A DNA stretch of 64,000 nt from the NCBI RefSeq assembly GCF_030269125.1, contig NZ_BSSM01000008.1, positions 295,261 through 359,260 on the forward strand, written 5' to 3'. The notes beneath the pieces are model-generated. The model ran no database searches. It worked only from the letters and a program-made list of their open reading frames with translations, and was not told the DNA's origin. Shown piece by piece: positions 40,017 to 49,045 of this stretch. Positions within the stretch are counted from its first letter, which is position 1. Every line of letters begins with the position of its first letter. Both the position numbers and the translations under genes were made by a program. Source of the DNA: Streptomyces hygroscopicus subsp. hygroscopicus. GTDB lineage: Bacteria; Actinomycetota; Actinomycetes; Streptomycetales; Streptomycetaceae.

Positions 40017-40584
40017 CGAAGTGTCCCTCCTCGGATGGGCGGGCCGACGTTCCGGCCGCCGGGCCTCCCGGGTCAGGTGGAGTAATGCCCAGTGAAAGCG
40101 ATCGATAACGTCCCGCGCCACCCGAGCGCCCGCTACGCTGTCGGAATGTTCCCGGCGGCACATTCACGGGGCATGCCGCGGGCGCACCTTCGGGTGCCCC
40201 GAACGCGTCGTGAAAAACGCCGATGACTTTCGGCCGTCCGCGCGCGGAGTGTAGGACGAGGTCAACGCCGCGTGACCACCCGGAAACCGGGAGGAATTCC
40301 GCGAATCGGCGACCTGTTTCCGCCTTGTGGCGCTCCCCGCAATGGGATAGATGAAACACCGCCTGAACACACGTCGTATAAACTTCGTCCACAAGGCGGA
40401 AGGGTGGCGCCCTCGGTCCTGGTCCTGCCGCATTCCTGCCGCTCCGGTTGACGGGCGGCGGAGCGAGCCGCACCCTCGTTCTTCACCGACCCGGCCCTCA
40501 CCTCTCCGGCCTTCCGTGAGCAGACAGCGCCGTCCGCCCCACCTCCCTCGCGCCCCGCGCCTGTCGAACGAGAGGCGACCCACC
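40017..40584. other. 568-bp intergenic region with a long inverted repeat
   Basis: It separates the leftward GCS2 gene from the rightward gene at 40585. No reading frame is convincing. TTCCGCCTTGTGG (40318-40330) and CCACAAGGCGGAA (40389-40401) form a perfect 13-bp inverted repeat around a 58-base loop. The loop is AT-richer and contains TCGTATAAACTTC. Promoters of both flanking genes must lie here. Confidence 0.6.
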
Positions 40585-41172
40585 ATGCCGCTTCACATTC
40601 CCCCTGCCCCCGCGCCCGCCCTGCGCTCCGTCCTCGCCGCCCTGGGCTCGCCCACCGCGGTCCGTGAGGCCCGCACCCCCTCCCTGCGCGCCGCGCAGGG
40701 CCCCGCTACACCCGAACTCCCTTTGCCGGTCCATGTGTTGGACCGGATCTCTCCGCAGGGGCTGTCCGCCACCAGGCTCGCCGGCTGGCGGTTCCTGATC
40801 CGCTGCGGCGACCGGGCGGTGGCCGCGGCGGAGACCATGCTCACCCCCGACGGCTGGGCCTTCTCGCACTTCTTCGAGGGCCCCTACGTCGCCTCCACCG
40901 AGCTGGCCCTGAAGCAGGCGGAGTCGCTGCAACAGCCTTACCAGCCGCGGCTGTTGTCGGTGCCGGGCCTCTACATGCTCACCCTGTGGCTGCACGGCGA
41001 CACCACCGCCGACGGCGCGGAGGGGCATCCGGCCGCCACCGATCTGCTGGTGCCGCTCGCCCCGGCACCGCCCGGCATCGCGGCGCATCTGCCGCACCCG
41101 GTCGCCGATCTGCTCCCGGTACTGACCCTGCGCGCCACCCGGCTGCCGCTGCTCGAGTCACCTGCGGCCTGA
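40585..41172 (+). CDS. conserved-looking Streptomyces protein of unknown function
   Basis: 195 residues from ATG 40585; GAGAGGCG lies upstream. The central region RLAGWRFLIRCGDRAVAAAE, GWAFSHFFEGPYVASTELAL and QQPYQPRLLSVPGLYMLTLW looks like a compact alpha/beta domain. The ends are Ala/Pro rich. No signal peptide or membrane helix. I do not recognise a named family. Confidence 0.75.
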   Translation: MPLHIPPAPAPALRSVLAALGSPTAVREARTPSLRAAQGPATPELPLPVHVLDRISPQGLSATRLAGWRFLIRCGDRAVAAAETMLTPDGWAFSHFFEGPYVASTELALKQAESLQQPYQPRLLSVPGLYMLTLWLHGDTTADGAEGHPAATDLLVPLAPAPPGIAAHLPHPVADLLPVLTLRATRLPLLESPAA

Positions 41173-41360
41173 CCCCGGGCCACCGACGGACTAGTCCGCT
41201 CCGGCCAGGTCGAACCACCCGAATTGACAGGGTAGTTGGGCTGAACCGTCCGCCCGGGTGACGCGTCCTCAACCTGTGGGGAGCGGTGCCTCGAAATCCC
41301 TGCGGAACACCGCCCGTGGGGCAACACTGGGTTCCGACCGACTGCATGACGGGGGATGCC

Positions 41361-41597
41361 ATGACCACCACAGAGCGAGAGATCCCACCCATGTGCCAGC
41401 ACCAGCCACCGTGCCCGCCAGCCGAGTCCGCCGACCGGGAGTCCGCCCGCCTGGTGGCGCACCACCCGGAACAGGGATGGAGCCTGCTGTGCAACGGCGT
41501 CCTGCTCTTCGAGGACACCGGTGAGCTGCTGCCCGACGGCCGCGTCATCGCCCCGCACCGCCCGCTCGGCGCGGACGAGGTGATGACCGCCGCCTGA
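41361..41597 (+). CDS. DUF5999-type small protein
   Basis: 78 residues from ATG 41361 (GGGGGA upstream); ATG 41346 and ATG 41391 (MCQHQPPCP) are possible starts, and the last is where homologues I recall begin. The core MCQHQPPCPPAESADRESAR, EQGWSLLCNGVLLFEDTGEL and LLPDGRVIAPHRPL is highly conserved in Streptomyces. CxHxxxC at the front plus a later Cys could bind zinc. Function unknown. Confidence 0.82.
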   Translation: MTTTEREIPPMCQHQPPCPPAESADRESARLVAHHPEQGWSLLCNGVLLFEDTGELLPDGRVIAPHRPLGADEVMTAA

Positions 41598-41752
41598 CCG
41601 CGGCGGCGCCGCGAGGACGGCGAGGACCCGAGGGGCCGGCCGCACCCACCCGGTGCGCGACCGGCCCCGACGCGTCTCCGGCTGGTCGTATCCCCGCCAC
41701 GGAGGTGGGATGGAGGGAGACGGCGCGGGACACCGGTGAGGAACGGTGAGTC

Positions 41753-42283
41753 ATGTCCGGTTACGACGCCTCGGTGGTCGCACGTGTGGTGGTGGGGGTG
41801 AGCGGCTCCCTGGGCAGCGTCGCGGCCCTGCGGTGGGCCGGCGCGCTCGCCCGCCGGCTGGGGGCCGAGCTGTGGCCGGTGCTGGCCTGGGAGCCGCCGG
41901 GCGGTGATCCGGCCGGGCGCCGCTCGCCCGCGGCGGCCGTGCCCGCCGAGGAGTGGCAGCGGCTGGCCGGGGGCCGGCTGGTCGCTGTCCTGGAGGAGGT
42001 CTTCGGCGAGCGGGGGCCCGGCGTGCCGATGCACGCCCTGGTCGTCCGCGGCACCCCGGGCCGGGCGCTGGTGGCGGTCGCGGACCGGGAGAACGATCTG
42101 CTGGTGGTGGGCGCGGGCCGGCGCGGCCTCCAGCGCGCCTTCTCCGGCCGGGTCTGCCGGCACTGCCTCGGCCACGCCTGCTGCCCGGTCCTCGCCGTAC
42201 CGCCCTCCCCGCTGGAGTCCCAGCTGCTCACCGTCCACCGCCGCAACGCCTGGCATCTGCCCATGGACACCCGGGGGCTGTGA
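41753..42283 (+). CDS. universal stress protein (UspA) family
   Basis: 176 residues from ATG 41753 with GAGGAA upstream. Opens ARVVVGVSGSLGSVAALRWA. The nucleotide-binding region LLVVGAGRRGLQRAFSGRVC differs from the ATP-binding G-x2-G-x9-G-S/T consensus by ending in Gly-Arg-Val. CLGHACCPVLAVPPSP closes the fold. The Cys-rich HCLGHACC stretch is unusual for the family. Probably a stress-linked cytoplasmic protein with uncertain ATP binding. Confidence 0.87.
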   Translation: MSGYDASVVARVVVGVSGSLGSVAALRWAGALARRLGAELWPVLAWEPPGGDPAGRRSPAAAVPAEEWQRLAGGRLVAVLEEVFGERGPGVPMHALVVRGTPGRALVAVADRENDLLVVGAGRRGLQRAFSGRVCRHCLGHACCPVLAVPPSPLESQLLTVHRRNAWHLPMDTRGL

Positions 42284-42392
42284 ACCCCTTCGGGTGCGGC
42301 GCGTAGGAGTTGCGTCAAGAAGGCGGGCCGCGCCGTCAGGGCTCCGTCAAGGCGTCGTGCCGCCCCGCCCGCGGCTGTCTACCGTCGATGCC

Positions 42393-42950
42393 ATGGAGCA
42401 CGGCGACGACACACGGCCCCGGGTGACGGGCCCGCATCCGCCACCCGCCGGGGCCGTCGCGCACGACGGCGAGTGGGCCGGCGAGGTGCGCACCGCCGTG
42501 CGCTGCGCCGCCGCGCTGTTCGCGCTGCTGCTGTGCGTCGACGGGGCGGCCGGCTCCCTCACCTGGTGGCGGGGCCTGCTGTGGTGCGCCCTGGCCCTGC
42601 TCCTCTTCCTCGTCCTGTACCCGGCCAGGGTGTCCGCCGGTGACGGCTGGCTGGCCAGCAGGCGCCTGCTGCGCACCCGCAGGGTCCACACCGGTCTGCT
42701 CGTCGCGGTCCGCCCGCTGGACGGCGTCGCCCGGCGCCTGGTGCTGTGCGACCTGCTGGGGAACCGGGTGGAGATCGACCCGGAGGTACTGGCCCGCAAC
42801 CCCGTCCTGTGGCGCCGGCTGGACGAGGGCGTCCGTGCGGCCCTGGCGGGCGGCACCCTGCGCTGCGGCACCACCGCTCTCGCCGAGCTGGCCCGCCGCC
42901 TCGACCGCGAGACGGCCCTCGCGGTGTTCCGGGCGTCCGGCCTGGAGTGA
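42393..42950 (+). CDS. two-helix membrane protein of unknown function
   Basis: 185 residues from ATG 42393, shortly after a TACCGT -10-like box (leaderless). Two membrane helices near residues 35-52 (AVRCAAALFALLLCVDGAA) and 57-75 (GLLWCALALLLFLVLYPAR). A cytoplasmic domain of about 110 residues follows: LLVAVRPLDGVARRLVLCDL, GNRVEIDPEVLARNPVLWRR. It resembles the PH-like membrane proteins often seen in Streptomyces. Function unknown. Confidence 0.75.
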   Translation: MEHGDDTRPRVTGPHPPPAGAVAHDGEWAGEVRTAVRCAAALFALLLCVDGAAGSLTWWRGLLWCALALLLFLVLYPARVSAGDGWLASRRLLRTRRVHTGLLVAVRPLDGVARRLVLCDLLGNRVEIDPEVLARNPVLWRRLDEGVRAALAGGTLRCGTTALAELARRLDRETALAVFRASGLE

Positions 42951-43265
42951 GCGTGCGAGGGACGACCTCGGCTCCCGGTGGACGCGGGCGACTCGCCTCA
43001 CCGCGCACCCGCGCGAGGAGCGATGACACTCGGTGTCCGCTGGTCCCTCGGAGGTGCCCCCGGCCACTCGTCCGGCCCAGCTCCCGGTGATCCCCTCCGG
43101 CCTCGGCTTCTTGATGCGGCCTTGACGGCACCGCGCCATTCTTAACGCAAGATTGACGCCTCCCCGCCCCGGATCCGGAGGCCCAGGCGTCACGCTCTGC
43201 ATACGCTGGTGCCGCCGTCCGTGTGATGGCCGAAAAGAGCTGAGCCCCACATCAGGAGCACACCG
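42951..43265. other. upstream region of the APC permease
   Basis: 315 bases without a gene. Two TTGACG hexamers (43122 and 43153) surround an AT-richer patch CATTCTTAACGCAAGATTG, so a promoter is likely near 43120-43160. That leaves a leader of about 100 bases before ATG 43266. I looked for the conserved core of a ydaO-type riboswitch and did not recognise it. Confidence 0.5.
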
Positions 43266-45224
43266 ATGGCCACGACCGAACGCCCTCCCAGTACCGGCCG
43301 CCTGCGCGCCTGGATGCTGGAGGGCCTGTCCGACATGGGCAAGAGCGGTGGCCACACCGGACCGCACGCCCAGCCCGAGCCTCCGCACAAGGGCCAGCGC
43401 TGGTGGCGGGTGATGTGCCTGACCGGTGTCGACTACTTCTCCACCCTCGGCTACCAGCCGGGCATCGCCGCGCTCGCGGCCGGCCTGGTCTCCCCCATCG
43501 CGACCATCGTGCTGGTGCTCGTCACCCTGGCGGGCGCGCTGCCGGTCTACCGGCGCGTGGCCGAGGAGAGCCCGCACGGCGAGGGCTCCATCGCGATGCT
43601 GGAGCGGCTGCTGTCCTTCTGGAAGGGCAAGCTGTTCGTGCTGACCCTGCTCGGGTTCGCGGCCACCGACTTCCTGATCACCATCACCCTGTCCGCCGCC
43701 GACGCCTCCACCCACCTGGTGGAGAACCCGCATCTGACGAGCGCCCTCCAGGGCAAGCAGATGCTGATCACGCTGCTGCTCGTGGCGCTGCTCGGCGCGG
43801 TGTTCCTCAAGGGCTTCCTGGAGGCGATCGGGGTCGCGGTCGCCCTGGTGGGCGTCTATCTCACGCTCAACCTGGTCGTCGTGATCGTCGGCCTGTGGCA
43901 CGTGCTCACCGCCGAGCACGTGGTCACCGACTGGACCAACGCGCTGACCGTGCAGCACGGGAACGTGTTCGTGATGATCGGCGTGGCCCTGATCGTCTTC
44001 CCGAAACTCGCCCTCGGCCTGTCCGGGTTCGAGACCGGCGTCGCCGTCATGCCGCACGTCAAGGGCGACCCGGGCGACACCGAGGAGCACCCCACCGGCC
44101 GGATCAGGGACGCCAAGAAGCTGCTGACGACCGCCGCCGTCATCATGAGCTGCTTCCTGATCACCAGTAGCTTCATCACCACGCTGCTGATCCCGGAGAA
44201 GGAGTTCCAGCCGGGCGGCTCCGCCAACGGCCGCGCCCTCGCCTTCCTCGCGCACCAGTACCTCGGCGGCGCCTTCGGCACGGTCTACGACGTCTCGACC
44301 ATCGCGATCCTGTGGTTCGCCGGCGCGTCCGCCATGGCGGGCCTGCTCAACCTGATGCCGCGCTATCTGCCCCGGTACGGCATGGCACCCCACTGGGCGC
44401 GCGCGGTGCGCCCGATGGTCATCGTCTTCACGCTGGTCGCCTTCCTGGTGACCTGGATCTTCGACGCCAACGTCGACAAGCAGGGCGGCGCCTACGCCAC
44501 CGGCGTGCTGGTGCTGATCAGCTCCGCGGCGATCGCCGTGACCATCGCCGCCCGCAAGGCGGGACAGCGCGGCTGGACGATCGGCTTCGCCGTCATCTCG
44601 GTGGTGTTCCTCTACACCACCGTCGTCAACGTCATCGAGCGTCCCGACGGTGTGAAGATCGGTGCCTGTTTCATCGTCGGCATCATCCTGGTCTCGCTGC
44701 TGTCCCGGCTGGCCCGCGCCTTCGAGCTGCGCGTGACCAGCGTGACGCTCGACCCGCTGGCGGAACGTTTCATCCGGGACATGGCCAGCCGCAAGATGCG
44801 GTTCATCGCCAACGAGCCCGGCCACCGCGACAAGGCCGAGTACCGCGACAAGATCGAGCAGATCCGCGCCGACAACGAGATGCCGGAGCAGGAGGACTTC
44901 GTCTTCGTCGAGGTCACGGTCACCGACCCGTCGGAGTTCGAGGCGGGCCTGACCGTGCGCGGCGAGGTCCTGCACGATCGCTACCGGGTGCTGACGCTGG
45001 AGTCCGCCTCCATCCCGAACGCCCTGGCCGCCCTGCTGCTGCACGTGCGGGACGTCACCGGCTGCACCCCGCACATCTACTTCGAGTGGACCGAGGGCAG
45101 CCCGTTCGCCAACTTCCTCCGCTTCTTCCTCTTCGGCCAGGGCGAGGTCGCCCCGGTCACCCGCGAGGTACTGCGCGAGGCGGAACCGAACCGGGCCCGC
45201 AGGCCGCGTGTGCACACGGGCTGA
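43266..45224 (+). CDS. APC-superfamily permease with large cytosolic C-terminal domain
   Basis: 652 residues from ATG 43266 (AGGAG upstream). About twelve helices from residue 48 to 480, starting with MCLTGVDYFSTLGYQPGIAA. Substrate-site segments include LLGFAATDFLITITLSAADA and LGLSGFETGVAVMPHVKG. The final 170 residues are soluble (RVTSVTLDPLAERFIRDMAS ... FVEVTVTDPSEFEAGLTVRG). The layout (APC core plus long cytosolic tail) resembles the KUP/KimA-type potassium transporters and related amino-acid permeases. Substrate is not certain. Confidence 0.85.
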   Translation: MATTERPPSTGRLRAWMLEGLSDMGKSGGHTGPHAQPEPPHKGQRWWRVMCLTGVDYFSTLGYQPGIAALAAGLVSPIATIVLVLVTLAGALPVYRRVAEESPHGEGSIAMLERLLSFWKGKLFVLTLLGFAATDFLITITLSAADASTHLVENPHLTSALQGKQMLITLLLVALLGAVFLKGFLEAIGVAVALVGVYLTLNLVVVIVGLWHVLTAEHVVTDWTNALTVQHGNVFVMIGVALIVFPKLALGLSGFETGVAVMPHVKGDPGDTEEHPTGRIRDAKKLLTTAAVIMSCFLITSSFITTLLIPEKEFQPGGSANGRALAFLAHQYLGGAFGTVYDVSTIAILWFAGASAMAGLLNLMPRYLPRYGMAPHWARAVRPMVIVFTLVAFLVTWIFDANVDKQGGAYATGVLVLISSAAIAVTIAARKAGQRGWTIGFAVISVVFLYTTVVNVIERPDGVKIGACFIVGIILVSLLSRLARAFELRVTSVTLDPLAERFIRDMASRKMRFIANEPGHRDKAEYRDKIEQIRADNEMPEQEDFVFVEVTVTDPSEFEAGLTVRGEVLHDRYRVLTLESASIPNALAALLLHVRDVTGCTPHIYFEWTEGSPFANFLRFFLFGQGEVAPVTREVLREAEPNRARRPRVHTG

Positions 45225-45246
45225 GCCGCGCCCTATCGTTCTCGGC

Positions 45247-45642
45247 ATGCAGTCCTACACGATCGGCCAGGCGGCGCGGCTGCTCGGCGTCAGCCCGGAC
45301 ACCGCCCGCCGCTGGGCCGACGCGGGCCGGGTGGCCACCCATCGCGACGAGGCGGGCCGGCGGCTCATCGACGGCCGGGACCTCGCCGCCTTCTCCGTGG
45401 AGCTGGCCAAGGGCGGCAGCGGCGAGGAGGAGTCCTCGTACACCTCCGTGCGCAACGCCTTCCCCGGCATCGTCACCGCGATCAAGCTCGGCGACGTCGC
45501 CGCCCAGGTGGAGATCCAGGCGGGTCCGCACCGGCTGGTCTCCCTGCTGACCCGCGAGGCGGTCGAGGAACTGGGCCTGGAGGTCGGCGTGGCGGCGACG
45601 GCCCGGGTGAAGTCGACGAACGTCCATATCGACCGCGTCTGA
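45247..45642 (+). CDS. HTH-TOBE molybdate-responsive regulator
   Basis: 131 residues from ATG 45247, after TATCGT (leaderless). Residues 1-50 are an excisionase/MerR-like HTH (YTIGQAARLLGVSPDTARRW, HRDEAGRRLIDGRDLAAF). Residues 65-131 are a TOBE/Mop domain (RNAFPGIVTAIKLGDVAAQV, ARVKSTNVHI), which binds molybdate or tungstate. It is upstream of modABC in the same direction and is therefore the probable ModE-like regulator of that operon, although it is unrelated to E. coli ModE in its DNA-binding half. Confidence 0.87.
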   Translation: MQSYTIGQAARLLGVSPDTARRWADAGRVATHRDEAGRRLIDGRDLAAFSVELAKGGSGEEESSYTSVRNAFPGIVTAIKLGDVAAQVEIQAGPHRLVSLLTREAVEELGLEVGVAATARVKSTNVHIDRV

Positions 45643-46221
45643 CCCGGCTCACGCCCGCCGCCCTGGCCCCGCCTCCCCCGTCCCGCGCAACCGCCGGCCC
45701 CGGTGCGCGGCACCGGCGTCCACGTCCACCCGGATCGCCGTGATCCGGCTGCTGCGACGCGCCCCGCGGCGGTCCTGCGGGCCGAGACCAGAGCCGCGTC
45801 GCGGCCTACCGGGTCGAAGCCGGGTCCCGCGGCGGCGGGCACGTCGTGCGGCCACGGCCCCGTGAAGCGAGGGTGCCGCACGACGCCGGTCGCGCCCCCG
45901 TACGGCCTTCCCGGCCGACCGTGCCGGACCTGCCACGCCGGCCCCGGCACCGGGGCGGTCGGACCCAGACGGCGAGAGCCTGGGCGCGGCGCTTCACCCC
46001 CGACCCGACCCTACCCGGCACCCCGCGCAGGCTCTCAGCGCGACCGCCGGCCTCGCGCCGCACAAACGCATCTGCGAGCCTTGACGCGCAAGATCGCCGC
46101 TCATGCGATGAAACCAGGTGCTTCCACCTTGCAGATGCGGCAGTATCATCGCGGCACGGCAGGTTCGTACGGCCGTGTGCCAGGGCGCGACAGTCGTTCC
46201 GCACAACCGAGGAGCAGAACC
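45643..46221. other. upstream region of the molybdate operon
   Basis: About 580 bases with no supported gene. Close to modA lie TTGACG (46081-46086), an inverted repeat ATCGC-N7-GCGAT (46093-46109) and TATCAT (46144-46149). The repeat is a candidate site for the HTH-TOBE regulator. A molybdenum-cofactor riboswitch was not recognised. Confidence 0.45.
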
Positions 46222-46224
46222 GTG

Positions 46225-47046
46225 ATGACCCCTTCCGTGCGCCGGACCCGGCGGATGCTGCGCGTGGCCGGCGCGGGAGCCACCGCGCTGCTGGCCCTCA
46301 GCGCCTGCTCCTCGTCGCCCGCCTCCTCGAAGGACGCCTCGGCCGGCTCGGCATCCGGGTCCGCCAAGCCGTCCGGCACGGTCACCGTGTTCGCCGCCGC
46401 CTCGCTCCAGGAGAGCTTCACCGCCCTGGGCAAGGAGTTCGAGCGGCAGCACCCGGGCACCAGGATCAGCTTCGGCTTCGGCGGCAGCGACACCCTCGCC
46501 GCGAGCATCACCGGCGGTGCCCCGGCCGATGTCTTCGCCGCCGCCAGCCCCAGGACCATGGCGACCGTGACGGACGCCGAGGACGTGGCCGGTACCCCGG
46601 TCACCTTCGTCCGCAACCAGCTGGAGATCGCCACCCTGCCCGGCAATCCCCACAAGGTCGCCTCCCTGAAGGACCTCACCAAGCCCGGTCTGAAGGTCGT
46701 CCTGTGCGACAGGACCGTGCCCTGCGGCGCCGCCGCCCGAAAGGCCCTCGACGCCGGCCACCTCCGGCTGACCCCGGTCTCCTACGAGCAGGACGTCAAG
46801 AGTGCCCTGACCAAGGTGGAGCTGAAGGAGGCCGACGCCGCGGTGGTGTACAGGACCGATGTGCGCGCGGCGGGTGACAAGGTGGAGGGCGTGGAGTTCC
46901 CCGAGTCCGCCGAGGCCGTCAACGACTACCCGATCGCCCTGCTGAAGAACGCCCGCAACGCCGAGACCGCCAAGGCGTTCATCGCCCTCGTGCGGTCCGC
47001 CGAGGGCCAGAAGGTGCTGGGCGCCGCCGGGTTCCTCAGGCCGTGA
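46225..47046 (+). CDS. modA: molybdate ABC transporter substrate-binding lipoprotein
   Basis: 273 residues from ATG 46225; GTG 46222 directly before it is equally spaced from GAGGAG. Signal peptide with lipobox LSAC near residue 28. ModA motifs: VTVFAAASLQESFTALGKEF, FGFGGSDTLAASITGGAPAD, VFAAASPRTM, EADAAVVYRTDV, YPIALLKNA. It binds molybdate (or tungstate) outside the membrane and delivers it to ModB. The first gene of modABC; its stop overlaps the modB start. Confidence 0.94.
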   Translation: MTPSVRRTRRMLRVAGAGATALLALSACSSSPASSKDASAGSASGSAKPSGTVTVFAAASLQESFTALGKEFERQHPGTRISFGFGGSDTLAASITGGAPADVFAAASPRTMATVTDAEDVAGTPVTFVRNQLEIATLPGNPHKVASLKDLTKPGLKVVLCDRTVPCGAAARKALDAGHLRLTPVSYEQDVKSALTKVELKEADAAVVYRTDVRAAGDKVEGVEFPESAEAVNDYPIALLKNARNAETAKAFIALVRSAEGQKVLGAAGFLRP

Positions 47047-47882
47047 CCCCGCGCGACGAGCCCGGCACCGGTACGACCACCCGCCGCATCGGCACAGCGG
47101 GCCGCCGCGGCGTCCCCCTGCCGCTTCTCCTGCCCGGCGTCCTGGCCCTCGCCTTCCTCCTCCTGCCCCTGCTCGCGCTGCTCGTCCGCGCCCCCTGGCG
47201 CAGCCTGCCGCACCAGCTGACCAGCACGGAGGTGTGGCAGGCGCTCCAGCTGTCCCTGGTCAGCGCCACCGCGGCGACCGCCGTCAGCCTCGTCCTCGGC
47301 GTGCCGCTGGCCTGGCTGCTGGCCCGCACGGACTTCCGCGGGCGCGCCCTGGTCCGTGCCCTGGTGACACTGCCGCTGGTGCTGCCGCCGGTCGTCGGCG
47401 GTGTGGCCCTGCTGCTGGCCCTCGGCCGCAACGGCGTCGTCGGCAAGTGGCTCGACTCCTGGTTCGGGATCACCCTGCCGTTCACCACCACCGCCGTCGT
47501 GCTCGCGGAGGCGTTCGTCGCGATGCCGTTCCTGGTCATCAGCGTCGAGGGCACCCTGCGCGCCGCCGACCCGCGGTTCGAGGAGGCGGCCACCACGCTC
47601 GGCGCCTCCCGCTTCACCGCGTTCCGCCGGGTCACCCTGCCGCTGATCGCGCCCGGCGTCGCGGCGGGCGCCGTGCTGGCCTGGGCGCGGGCGCTCGGCG
47701 AGTTCGGCGCCACGATCACCTTCGCGGGCAACTTCCCCGGCCGCACCCAGACCATGCCCCTCGCGGTCTACCTCGCGCTGCAGAACGACCCCGAGGCCGC
47801 GATCTCCCTGAGCCTGGTCCTGCTGGCCGTCTCCATCGCGGTGCTGGCGGGACTGCGCGACCGATGGCTGACAGGAGTGTGA
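47043..47882 (+). CDS. modB: molybdate ABC transporter permease
   Basis: 279 residues from GTG 47043, overlapping the modA stop (GTGA). Six or so helices. The coupling EAA loop reads EAATTLGASRFTAFRRVTLP, and ARALGEFGATITFAGNFPGR is the ModB-specific end. It is the channel subunit working with ModC. Confidence 0.94.
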   Translation: MTPRDEPGTGTTTRRIGTAGRRGVPLPLLLPGVLALAFLLLPLLALLVRAPWRSLPHQLTSTEVWQALQLSLVSATAATAVSLVLGVPLAWLLARTDFRGRALVRALVTLPLVLPPVVGGVALLLALGRNGVVGKWLDSWFGITLPFTTTAVVLAEAFVAMPFLVISVEGTLRAADPRFEEAATTLGASRFTAFRRVTLPLIAPGVAAGAVLAWARALGEFGATITFAGNFPGRTQTMPLAVYLALQNDPEAAISLSLVLLAVSIAVLAGLRDRWLTGV

Positions 47883-47883
47883 C

Positions 47884-49017
47884 GTGACGGCAGGACGGCG
47901 GACGACACCCACGAAGCGGCCCCTGCCGAAGGACCCCGCACGGATGACCGACGCCCCGGCCCCTGGTGAGCCTGACCGACAGGGGCTCGACGCCCGACTC
48001 GTCGTGGAACGGCACGGCTTCAGGCTGGACGTGGCCCTGACGGCGGCGCCCGGGGACGTGGTCGCGCTGCTCGGCCCCAACGGCGCGGGCAAGACCACGG
48101 CACTGCGCGTCCTCGCCGGCCTGGAACCGCTGGCCGAGGGCCATCTGCGCCTTGACGGGGCCCCGTTGGAGCGCGTGCCGCCCGAGTCCCGCCCGGTCGG
48201 CGTCGTCTTCCAGGACTATCTGCTCTTCCCGCACCTGTCCGCGCTGGACAACGTGGCGTTCGGGCCGCGCTGCCAGGGCATGACCAGGGCGGAGGCCCGT
48301 GCGCGCGCCGCGGTCTGGCTGGAGCGCATGGGGCTCGCGGACCACGCTGCCGCAAGGCCCCGCCGGCTGTCCGGCGGCCAGGCCCAGCGCGTGGCCCTCG
48401 CCCGCGCCCTCGCCACCCGGCCCCGGCTGCTCCTGCTGGACGAGCCGCTGGCCGCGCTGGACGCCCGTACCCGGCTTGAGGTCCGGGCCCAGCTCCGGCG
48501 CCACCTGGCCGAGTTCGAGGCGGTCGCCGTTCTCGTCACCCACGATCCGCTGGACGCCATGGTGCTCGCGGACCGCCTCGTGGTGGTGGAGCACGGCCGG
48601 GTCGTCCAGGAGGGCGCCCCGGCCGAGATCGCCCGCCGCCCGCGCACGGACTACATCGCCCGGCTCGTCGGCCTCAACCTCTACCGGGGCGAGGCCGAGG
48701 GCCACACGGTACGGCTGGACGGCGGACCCTCGATCACCACCACCGAGGAGCTGTCCGGACCGGTCTTCGTGGCCTTCCCGCCCGCCGCCGTGACCCTGTT
48801 CCGGGACCGCCCGACCGGCGCCAGCGCCCGCAACCTGTGGCGCTGTGAGGTGGCGGGTGTGGAGACGCACGGCGACCAGATCCGCGCCGACCTCACCGGG
48901 GAACTCCCGCTCGCCGCCGACCTCACCACGGTGGCCGCCGCCGAACTCGGCCTGCACCCCGGTGCACCGGTCTGGGCGACGGTGAAAGCGACGCAGACCC
49001 ACGCATACCCCGCCTGA
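47884..49017 (+). CDS. modC: molybdate ABC transporter ATP-binding protein
   Basis: 377 residues from GTG 47884, one base after the modB stop; ATG 47944 would remove a 20-residue basic leader and is plausible. Walker A GPNGAGKTT, Q-loop VVFQDYLLFPHL, signature LSGGQAQR, Walker B LLLLDEP, H-loop VTHD. The C-terminal third is a TOBE domain (RNLWRCEVAGVETHGDQIRA ... VWATVKATQTHAYPA) typical of ModC-like ATPases. It powers molybdate import. Confidence 0.93.
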   Translation: MTAGRRTTPTKRPLPKDPARMTDAPAPGEPDRQGLDARLVVERHGFRLDVALTAAPGDVVALLGPNGAGKTTALRVLAGLEPLAEGHLRLDGAPLERVPPESRPVGVVFQDYLLFPHLSALDNVAFGPRCQGMTRAEARARAAVWLERMGLADHAAARPRRLSGGQAQRVALARALATRPRLLLLDEPLAALDARTRLEVRAQLRRHLAEFEAVAVLVTHDPLDAMVLADRLVVVEHGRVVQEGAPAEIARRPRTDYIARLVGLNLYRGEAEGHTVRLDGGPSITTTEELSGPVFVAFPPAAVTLFRDRPTGASARNLWRCEVAGVETHGDQIRADLTGELPLAADLTTVAAAELGLHPGAPVWATVKATQTHAYPA

Positions 49018-49045
49018 TCCCGCGGGCGCCCTACGGTGGGTGCCC

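Noticed and set aside
40293..40318. GGAAT-N18-GTT, matching a sigma-R promoter
   Set aside because: Such a short pattern is expected about once per strand by chance in 64 kb, and the nearest gene start is 267 bases away with no thiol-stress function evident.
43000..43265. possible c-di-AMP (ydaO) riboswitch ahead of the KUP/KimA-like permease
   Set aside because: The conserved ydaO core sequences were not recognised in this leader.
42336..45248. 970-codon frame on the minus strand opposite the APC permease
   Set aside because: A mirror of the permease reading frame: rich in Gln, His, Asp and Gly with no fold signal. The plus-strand permease has intact helices and a ribosome-binding site.
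45643..46221. possible molybdenum-cofactor riboswitch upstream of modA
   Set aside because: No conserved motif recognised; a protein regulator with a TOBE domain is encoded just upstream.
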